From contig NOKP01000003.1 in NCBI GenBank assembly GCA_002682825.1, forward strand, positions 3,162,001 through 3,226,000: 64,000 nt of DNA, given 5' to 3'. The notes beneath the pieces are model-generated. The model was not told the DNA's origin and did not search any database. It saw only the letters and a program-made list of their open reading frames with translations. Below, piece after piece: positions 56,831 to 64,000 of this stretch. The stretch's first letter is position 1, and each line of letters starts with the position of its first letter. This DNA comes from Neonectria sp. B-13. Its lineage: Eukaryota > Ascomycota > Sordariomycetes > Hypocreales > Nectriaceae. The position numbers were made by a program, and so were the translations under genes.

Positions 56831-59665
56831 CTACTTCGTCTCCTTGGCGGGTTGAGCCTTCGTCTCCTTACCCAGAAGCTTGTTTGCACTTGGTCTCTTT
56901 ATCACCGTTTCGTAGTACTTCTTCAAGTTGTCAAGACTGTCCAGGGCCCCAACGCCAGCCTCCTCGACCAGGGAGTGCAGAACTGGCCACACAGCAAAGT
57001 CCGGCAGAGACAACCCCGAACCAGCGAGGAAGTCTCCTTCGGCTTCGGCGGTGAAGCTATCCCAGACGGCAAGGTCTTGCTTCAGGGGTTTGAGATCGCG
57101 CTTGCCCGTGCTACTGTCCTTGGAAAGACGACGCCATTTCTCAAGCAGGCCAATGCCCTGTTGGAAGCGGGTGAATTGGGTAGCCAGTTGGAGGGGACTT
57201 CGCGGCGTGGCGCCGGGCTTGCCAGCGCCGTAGCGCGCGTCAAGGTACAGCATGATGGCAAGGTCACCTTCAACGGCCGACTTGTCCTTGTCGACGAATT
57301 TTACTGGCGGGCTTCCCGATTGCGAAGAAGGGGAAACGGTCGACGGCTCATCCTTAGAAGAGCGTGGTGGACTGATACTCCCCTTTGCGTGGTTGACGCC
57401 AAACTCTGCCAGCATGAAGCTGATGCGGTTGTTGACTATGGGATCTGCGGAAGAGAAGAAGCGAGGTGCGTGGCTCATATGCAGCACATCGAATCCTTTC
57501 CCGTAATATGCATCCCAGTCGAATTCGGTTGCATGGTTCTCCGTCCCAAACGCCTTGAGCATCTCGATCGCCTCGGGGGTCTGGCCGTTGATGACGGCGC
57601 GGGCATCCTCACGCTTATTTGCCGTGGCGCCCTGACCCCATATGATGGTCTCTTCGCGGTCCAGGAAGGTTCCTATATGGCGGAAGGTGAGAGAGATGCG
57701 GCCGCCGTTGTAGGCCAGCTCGGCGGCGGACTTCTCCCTCTCGGCACGCTTATCTTGGCGGATGGCGTGCAGCCACTTCTTGTTGCTCTGCAGGCCCAGT
57801 CGGCACAGAGAGTTGTGTGGCAGTCGAGCGCGCTGGATCTGGCGCTTCGAGTCGGCGGGCGGAGGGCCGGTCCGCGAGGGGTCCTTATCCAGCCTCTTGG
57901 TCCTAAACACCATAGTACGCTCGGCGCCAAGGCTGACATTGGCTATGTATGAACCGCGGACAATGTCTAGGGTCTTGTCGCTGTGTTCAGAGATGTAATC
58001 ACTGCCGTCGCGGTAATGCTGGATCAGAACGTGGTTCAGTGGGTGGCCGAGATGCTTCTCCGTCTCGGCCTTGATGGCGAGGACGGTGGGAGAGAATGGA
58101 AGCAGTGGAGGAGACTCGTCACTTGGGTGGCGATAGACTGGGATGCTGCCGTCGTCTGCGCCTTGGCCCTGGACAGCCACCAGTCGTGGGACCTCGCCGC
58201 CCTGATGCGACATGCGTTGCCATTGGACTTCCTCACGTAGCTTGTCGAAGATGCCGTCAGCCAAGGACTCTGGCAGGACACGCTCGATGATGTCCGTGTC
58301 GCCTTCGCAAAGGCCCTTTTGCAGGAAATGGCTGTCGTCGCTCTTGGGTTCAGATTTGGACTCAGGATTTGGTTCGACCTCGGGTTCAATCTTGGCTTCG
58401 ACCTTGGGTTCGGCCTTTGGCTCAGCGGTGGCGGTTTCAGCTTTGGTATTGTCCATATCTTCTTTCGCTATGGAGGGTGATCCCGGGGTTGGTTTTGGTG
58501 TCGCCGTGGGTTCGGGTTTTGACTTAGACTCTGGTTCTGGTGTTGAGGCCTTGTCGTCGCTAGGACTCTCTTGAGATTGATGATGCTCTCCATTGTCCTT
58601 AGAGACGTCGGTGGTGGCATCTTTAATAGTAGCAGCATCTCCAGCATCTCCAGCATCCACGCTCTGCTCTACTGCTGTTGCGCTGGACGATTTGGTGCCA
58701 ATGTCTTCTTCAGCTTTCGATTGTGGCTTGACGGCCGACTCACATCCCTCAGCTGGACTTGTAGTCGACGCCTTTGCTTGGGGCTGAGTCGCGATGGCGG
58801 GGCTAGGCGAGTCCGAGGCCAGTCGAAGGCCAGTCATATTCTTGACAATTTCAGGCGTCAAGCTCTTGCGGCCGACGTCTTCTTCTGCACGTATCTTTGG
58901 TGGAGCTTCCAGGCGCTTCGACGACGGCCCACTAGACTCCGTCGCAGCCTTGGGTACGGGCTGGATGATTTCCATGACTTCCTCGTAAGATGCAATCTCA
59001 CACCCGGTGAGATCGACCAACCCGTTGATGGCCTTGGCCTGTCTTGACTCGCTACGGAATCCGCAGCAATCGTGGACAATCGTAATGGCCATGCCGTGGC
59101 CTGCGGCATCGAGGGCGGTTGCGTAAACGCCCACGTTGGTGAGGGAGCCGCAGATGAAGACTTCCATGACCATCTTGGCACGGAGATGACGTAGCAGGTG
59201 CGTCGATTGGAAGGCCGAATAATGCGTCTTAGTGAGCTTCAAGTCGGTCTTCTGGGACGCATCTTCGATGGCCGGGGCGATGCCGCAACCCGGGGACTCG
59301 GGCTTGACGCATGCGGGCTCCTCGTGGCTGAGGAAGGCCTCCGGGTCCGGTGGGCCAGAGTCCTCGACCATCTCGACCGGGACCTTGCGCCGGGATGACG
59401 GCCGGACCTTGGCGGGGATGGTGTCGGTAGTGATAATCAGGTCGCTGTCGCTGTCCCGGGGCTTGTCAAATTGTGACTGGACCCAGACCACATCGCCGAC
59501 GTCCCTGAATGCAGTTGCCAGCTTCGCGGCACGGTCAACGAAGCCCTCTGGCTCTGGAACCGGCAGAGCGCCATCCTTGGCGATGAAGTCGTTCTGGAAG
59601 TCAACCCCAATAAAGGCCTTCCGGTGGGTGAGTTGGGGGAGGGCGGAGTGGTCGAAGGCAAACAT
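56831..59665 (-). CDS. Three-domain fusion: isochorismatase-like, AlkB-like dioxygenase, GST-like
   Basis: One uninterrupted frame of 944 codons. Residues 1-235 form an isochorismatase-like hydrolase fold: catalytic Asp in FIGVDFQNDF (D22) and Lys in KLTKTHYSAF (about K146). In CGSLTNVGVYATALDA a Gly (G179) stands where nicotinamidases have the catalytic Cys. Residues 236-445 are a low-complexity Lys/Pro/Glu/Ser linker. Residues about 445-665 are an AlkB-type 2OG-Fe(II) dioxygenase of the ALKBH2/3 kind. The Fe ligands are H560 and D562 (SEHSDKTLD) with a distal His (KWLHAIRQDKR, H632), and the 2OG-binding arginines are in RISLTFR (R655, R661). Residues about 725-930 resemble a glutathione S-transferase, with a weak thioredoxin-like half and a clear helical half (DLAIMLYLDARYGAG, GSGLSLPDFAVWPVLHSLVE). 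The expected role is repair or removal of methyl lesions from nucleic acid, but the partners' roles are unknown. No targeting peptide is seen. Confidence 0.85.
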   Translation of the reverse strand: MFAFDHSALPQLTHRKAFIGVDFQNDFIAKDGALPVPEPEGFVDRAAKLATAFRDVGDVVWVQSQFDKPRDSDSDLIITTDTIPAKVRPSSRRKVPVEMVEDSGPPDPEAFLSHEEPACVKPESPGCGIAPAIEDASQKTDLKLTKTHYSAFQSTHLLRHLRAKMVMEVFICGSLTNVGVYATALDAAGHGMAITIVHDCCGFRSESRQAKAINGLVDLTGCEIASYEEVMEIIQPVPKAATESSGPSSKRLEAPPKIRAEEDVGRKSLTPEIVKNMTGLRLASDSPSPAIATQPQAKASTTSPAEGCESAVKPQSKAEEDIGTKSSSATAVEQSVDAGDAGDAATIKDATTDVSKDNGEHHQSQESPSDDKASTPEPESKSKPEPTATPKPTPGSPSIAKEDMDNTKAETATAEPKAEPKVEAKIEPEVEPNPESKSEPKSDDSHFLQKGLCEGDTDIIERVLPESLADGIFDKLREEVQWQRMSHQGGEVPRLVAVQGQGADDGSIPVYRHPSDESPPLLPFSPTVLAIKAETEKHLGHPLNHVLIQHYRDGSDYISEHSDKTLDIVRGSYIANVSLGAERTMVFRTKRLDKDPSRTGPPPADSKRQIQRARLPHNSLCRLGLQSNKKWLHAIRQDKRAEREKSAAELAYNGGRISLTFRHIGTFLDREETIIWGQGATANKREDARAVINGQTPEAIEMLKAFGTENHATEFDWDAYYGKGFDVLHMSHAPRFFSSADPIVNNRISFMLAEFGVNHAKGSISPPRSSKDEPSTVSPSSQSGSPPVKFVDKDKSAVEGDLAIMLYLDARYGAGKPGATPRSPLQLATQFTRFQQGIGLLEKWRRLSKDSSTGKRDLKPLKQDLAVWDSFTAEAEGDFLAGSGLSLPDFAVWPVLHSLVEEAGVGALDSLDNLKKYYETVIKRPSANKLLGKETKAQPAKETK

Positions 59666-61694
59666 GGTGATACTGAGGAAGAGGAGGAGGAGGCCGAAAA
59701 GGCTTATATGGTCATTGGGGGCTGCAGCGAGATGAGAGGCCTAGCCAGCGAACACCTTGGGGCTGAGAATGAGCTACACTGAGGTTCGTGGTTGAAGCAA
59801 AAATGCATTGTGATGCAGATCAAAGTCTGCAGCGGTGTGTGCGCGCGTATAAGGCGGACAGGGGATTGCGCAGCGCAACCAGTGCCGTGGATATTTGATG
59901 TGGAAACGAGTCAAAACTTGGTGCGACTATCGCAGCCTGGGAGCGTGTTGGAGAGTTGTGCCCGTCTAAGTACAGGTCGTGGAAAGGAGAGATGGAAAGG
60001 GGAGGAGCATCGAGATTGAGCGTGGGAAATAAGGAGAGGTCAAAGAGCTGGAGAGCTGGAGAGCTGGAGAGCTGGAGAACTGGAGAACTGGAGAGCCGGA
60101 GAGCGAAGCGGCCTCAAAGGCTACCCGAATACTTGGGGCAGTTTGGCGGTGGGTAAGTAGGCGAGGACCAACAACGAAGCCGACGCACCCTGTCCACCTG
60201 GATATGTAGGATAATTCATTGTTGACGAGTCCGTGGGTTACTTGATATAGATAGATGTTCGTTCGTAAGCGGCATCGTCGTCATCCGCACTCTATGCATT
60301 GCCTATCGGGGTATCGACTATTTGACGCCTCGAAGGCTTGCCTCGCCGCCGGCAACGTGCCGGAAACGAGGAAATCCATGGGACTCCGGCGACTGGTTGG
60401 ACGGTGATGGTGATGGTGGACCCTAAGATTTCCTCACCACCGCCGACATGCACGCAGCGATGGCGCGTCCCCGAAAGAGGTAAGGGCATTGCAGATATGG
60501 ACAAGGTTGAGATGGGGAAGCGAGGATGCGGCTTTCGTTAGTAGCCGGCGGGAGGTCGGGGCTACCACTACGTACTATCCGATGCGGACATATAGATAGT
60601 CAGGCTAGGTCCTGTTTCAGGGATAGCGACTTCGCAGAGCCAGCTGAGACTCAAGTCGTGAAATACGAATGCGGACTAGAGAACCCTGCTGTGATGATGT
60701 CTGCAAATTGCTGTGACGCAGTGACATTCATTCAGCGACCTGCTTTAGATGAGCATTGGTGGAGATGCGGCCAGGGGTAGCGGAAACTCCTCCTTACCTG
60801 CAAGTCCCCCGACCAACACGCCGGTCGTCTCACGTTTGGCGGTCAGGTTCGTGAGTGAGATTGAATCATTAGCCCTGCGCTCATCGAGCATTGCCTGTCA
60901 GACTATTGCCAGCGGCTGTTCCAGTTCTTAGTTGAGTAATTATTGTTGGTAGATCCCTCCGTCGTTGGGCTTGGGGCTTAGGGCAGCTTCATTCAGATCC
61001 GGCTTAGACATTAGCTATCACTGGGGGCAGCAATTTTCTTCTTCTGCAACATTGTCGATCATTTGGTCTAGGCCGGCCCTATCACTCGCTTCTCTCCTCA
61101 GCATCGATTCTAAGCTTATCACAATGCCTTGTTCCCTACCCTGGACCGAAGCGACATTGACGATGAATTGTCTATGCTCGTTAACGCCAACGTCTATTGC
61201 TGACTGGATATATAGTGTTACATCAACGGCTGCATGGTATTAATATATCAACCGAATAAACGGCAACTGTTTGTTTTGGAACTTTGGTTTACTGTGCATC
61301 ACTATTTCACGAAGGATACCGCTGGCTGCAAGTGGGACAGGCTTCATGACGACCCGTCTCTTTTGTGCATAAATTCACAATAACAACCTGACCCATTATA
61401 CCCGAAATTTACTCCAAATAGGACCGGAACAAAATAACAGAATACAAAGATCCGTGGCAAGCTGTCTTTGTACTCGCTAATCGATTCAACTTCCCAAACC
61501 CTCGTTGCTCGGTGAATAAGTGACGCCTGCAGTCACTGATGGGGTCGGATAGCCGAAGTTTCCCCGGCTGCCGCAACCCAGACGCGCCCGTACCTTCTCA
61601 CACGCAGCGTCATCCTTCAACCGCATCGCGATGCCATCTTGAAAGCCAACCCAAGAGGCGCCAGAGCGAAAAAAAACGCACAGATCCAGGTCCA
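59666..61694. other. 2-kb intergenic region with a minisatellite
   Basis: Divergent region between the fusion gene (minus) and TAF8 (plus). It holds the 8-bp minisatellite at 60047-60102 and otherwise only short featureless frames. The 61250-61540 part is AT-rich. The TAF8 frame is open upstream to 61539, but that stretch looks like leader. Confidence 0.55.
60047..60102 (+). repeat. 8-bp minisatellite, seven units
   Basis: There are seven tandem units of gctggaga. The first four are exact, then two read actggaga and one reads gccggaga. Confidence 0.9.
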
Positions 61695-62737
61695 ATGTCC
61701 CCCGAGGAGACTATCGTCGAAGACTCTAAATCCCCACGTCGGGATCCTATCACCATGACGCCAAAGCGAAGCCTCTCCCCTGCGGAGGAGCTCCAACCGA
61801 ACCCGAAGCGCCTGCGATTGGAGGACGATATCGCAGAGACGGAGGACGTACCGGAGGCAAATCCAACGGCAACCAAGTCGCTACTTCCGACGCAACACTT
61901 CCAAGCCAGGTCTGGCATTCAGCGGTCAATTGCCATGATCCTGAAGCATGATGGGTTTGATTCGGCAAGTCCTGAAGCGCTTGAGAGCTTCACCGGAATG
62001 GTTGAAACCTGTGAGTCAATACAGCAAGTTACTGTCTGCGGTTAGTCCCTGACCAAGTCATCTTGCCAGATATCGAGTCCATGATCTCAGACGCAAAAAG
62101 CCTTGCACTGGCCGCTCGCCGCGAACACCCCATCCCTTCCGACTACGAACACATGTTACGGCGACACAACGTACGGCCGCCGTCGTTAAAACCGCACCTG
62201 AAGCACCCCGTGCCGAAGCAGGCGCTTTCCCCGAAGTATGCCGATGCGTATGTCGAAGATAAAGACGCCTACACGACGCTGCCGCTCCTGGGCGAGGAAC
62301 TGAGCGGACAGGCCGACAAGGACGAGAAGGAGTTCATTCCGGCATCATTCCCCGACTTCCCCAGCAAGCACACGTACAAGTTTACGCCGCAGGAGGACAC
62401 TAATGCCCGGGATTCCAAAAAGATTCGCGAGGAGGCTGCAAGGACCGCACAACAGGGCGAGGATGCTCTCCGACGGTTGGTTCGAGCTTCAAAAATGCGC
62501 AAGCAGAAGGAGGCCAAATTACTAGTAGAGCGTGACGTCGACGGCAAAGAACGCTTCCGTCTCTGGGAATCAACCATGAAGCGCTTTATGGGCGTCGAGA
62601 GTCGGGGAGAGCATACCGATTTAATGGAGATTGCCGATCACAGCATGATTGTCAACGGCGATACTCTCTTCTTGCGCAAGGAAGTCCCGCGCTTGGGTAA
62701 GAGATCAGCTGCTCTGGCTGGTAAGAAGTCGCTGTGA
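61695..62737 (+). CDS. TAF8: TFIID subunit TAF8
   Basis: Predicted 327-residue subunit of the general transcription factor TFIID, from two exons (61695-62010 and 62070-62737). The 59-bp intron (GTGAGT to TTGCCAG, branch CTGAC) rebuilds a Tyr codon at the end of the histone fold. After a disordered, charged N-terminus (KRSLSPAEELQPNPKRLRLE) comes the bromodomain-associated histone fold (SGIQRSIAMILKHDGFDSAS, LESFTGMVETYIESM), which pairs with TAF10 in TFIID. The TAF8 C-terminal motif is the FPDFPSKHTYKFTP block, followed by a Lys/Arg-rich helical region. The ATG at 61695 (MSPEETI) is chosen; an in-frame ATG at 61539 would add 52 residues with no family look. The end (LGKRSAALAGKKSL) is basic. 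Confidence 0.87.
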
Positions 62738-63529
62738 GAGACTTCTCATGTTGCCCACATGAATTGGACGAGAACAGACCAACTACAAGCGTTGGGCTCT
62801 GAGTAGAACAATAATTGTCTCAGGGGCTGGGAGGCAATCAGACCCGCCACCGGTGAAAAGCTAGGACTGGAGTTGATTGAACTCAAGACATCACGTTCAT
62901 CAGTGATGGAGAACTTGAGGAGGACAGAGCAAGAATATACATGATACCCATGGAATAGGAAATTGGGAGTTTGACTGGCGCATGGAGTCTTGGGCATTTG
63001 GCTTTCAGGATGTTAAATAGATAAATTAGACAGTGCCATGAGAGGAGCGTTAATGGAATGCAACAGAGAACCGCAACAGTTTAATCTCAGGGACGATGTG
63101 ACGTGATCATCTAATTTCAGTTAATGGCAGCCGGGGCTCTCATATGTACTGCTCTGCGACAAGCTTGCAACCCCCATTGCAGTTTGCTAACTAATGGCAT
63201 TTTCCCGAGTAGAAACCTGCTCGCTCTCATACCGCGAGGCTGAGCCTCATTAATGGACGTGTCCACTAGGTCACCTGTGAGTGGCTGCCCCGCGTGAGGC
63301 TGAGGTGCCCGGAACAATGGATATGTACCGCTCCGTACTGCGCATCTCTCGCGAAAGTGGAGCCTGGACGTGCGGCCCTAATTTTCAACCCACACAAAAA
63401 ATCCCAATTTCAGCTGGCGAAGCTTCCAAGATCCGACCGGGCCTAGGTTTTGCAGAACAGCCCCTTGACTTCCGATTTTTTTCCTCCCTCACGCACCTTG
63501 AACCTCTGCATCACCTCGTCACCGTTGCA
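62738..63529. other. Intergenic region upstream of cpc-2
   Basis: This 792-bp stretch holds the TAF8 3' end and the cpc-2 promoter. Short palindromic-looking AT segments occur, but nothing can be assigned. Confidence 0.55.
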
Positions 63530-63939
63530 ATGGCCGAACAATTGATCCTCAAGGGCACTCTCGAGGGCCACGTACGTCGACCCCTTCCTTCCGTCTTGTG
63601 GCCGTCGGCGCAGACATGGGCCTGCTGATGGGCACGCTCATGTCGCCCTCGCGCACCGAAACTGAACCCTGATCTTATGGACTGGATGCTGACGAGTGTT
63701 TGCAGAATGGCTGGGTCACCAGCCTGGCCACCTCGATGGAGAAGTATGTCCAGCGCCGCCATGCTTCTGGCATGAGAGACTCTTGGAACTGACCGACTGA
63801 CTTCTTCTCCAGCCCCAACATGCTCCTCTCCGCCAGCCGAGACAAGACTCTGATCATCTGGAACCTCACCCGCGATGAGACCCAGTACGGTTACCCCAAG
63901 CGATCGCTGAAGGGTCACTCCCACATCGTCTCTGACTGT
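63530..63939 (+). CDS. cpc-2: cpc-2 / RACK1 (Asc1), first three exons; gene continues past the window
   Basis: This is the 5' part of the Gbeta-like WD40 protein that binds the head of the 40S ribosomal subunit. Coding exons are 63530-63571, 63706-63743 and 63813-63939, giving 69 codons, and a donor GTACGT follows at 63940. The reading [20 protein letters not shown], then [20 protein letters not shown], then [17 protein letters not shown] matches RACK1/Asc1/CPC-2 closely and covers the first WD40 blade (GH...W...S.DKTLIIW) and the start of the second. The full protein is normally about 316 residues, so roughly three quarters lies outside. CPC-2 was named from Neurospora for its role in cross-pathway (general amino acid) control, the same network as GCN1 in this window. 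Confidence 0.92.
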
Positions 63940-64000
63940 GTACGTTTTCCTCGGTGCCTCGGGCGTCGAACATCGCGTCCATAGGGGGACAGCATGCGCT

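Noticed and set aside
61539..61694. Upstream in-frame start for TAF8 adding 52 residues
   Set aside because: The extra segment has leader-like composition and no similarity to the family's N-terminus; the ATG at 61695 is preferred.
63572..63812. Possible snoRNA in cpc-2 introns, because the yeast ASC1 intron hosts one
   Set aside because: I could not find paired C (RTGATGA) and D (CTGA) boxes with terminal stems in the two introns visible here; later introns lie outside the window.

Overview
The window is a piece of nuclear chromosome from a filamentous ascomycete (Pezizomycotina). Sordariomycetes is my best guess. The evidence is short GT-AG introns (about 47-206 bp) with CTAAC/CTGAC-type branch sites, GC-rich coding sequence, a dispersed 5S rRNA gene pair, and proteins typical of these fungi: a CFEM surface protein, a membrane-anchored GH114 enzyme, Zn2Cys6 regulators, Som1 and cpc-2. 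I see no virus, intact transposon, CRISPR array or bacterial operon. All gene models were built by eye from reading frames and splice signals. Most models close exactly in frame, but none was checked against a database or RNA data.

Layout. 0-6 kb: two tandem 5S rRNA copies (minus), an unrecognised secreted protein ending in RDEL (minus), and a type II membrane GH114 glycosidase (plus). 6-16 kb: an L-rhamnose catabolic locus consisting of a Zn2Cys6 regulator (RhaR/PDR-1-like, minus), L-rhamnonate dehydratase (LRA3) and an SDR that fits L-rhamnose-1-dehydrogenase (LRA1). The lactonase and aldolase steps are not in the window. 16-19.6 kb: no convincing gene. 19.6-28.3 kb: a CECR5-like HAD protein, a many-exon gene of uncertain family (minus) nearly back-to-back with SOM1, cytochrome oxidase subunit VIIa head-to-head with mitoribosomal uL22m, and a CFEM membrane protein (minus).

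28.3-33.8 kb is a 5.5 kb gene-poor stretch. 33.8-56.4 kb holds core RNA and translation genes: PRP24/SART3-like splicing factor, DHX29-like DExH helicase (minus) head-to-head with GCN1, ribosomal protein eL19 whose start codon is split by an intron, and mitochondrial serine hydroxymethyltransferase. 56.8-59.7 kb is one long minus-strand reading frame that fuses an isochorismatase-like domain, an AlkB-type 2OG-Fe(II) dioxygenase and a GST-like domain; I consider it the most unusual gene here. 61.7-64 kb: TFIID subunit TAF8 and the first exons of cpc-2 (RACK1/Asc1), cut by the window end.

How genes work together: LRA3 and LRA1 carry out two steps of the non-phosphorylated L-rhamnose route beside their probable regulator. 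SOM1, COX9 and MRPL22 all serve mitochondrial biogenesis. GCN1, DHX29, eL19 and cpc-2 all act on or at the cytosolic ribosome, and GCN1 and cpc-2 both belong to general amino-acid control.
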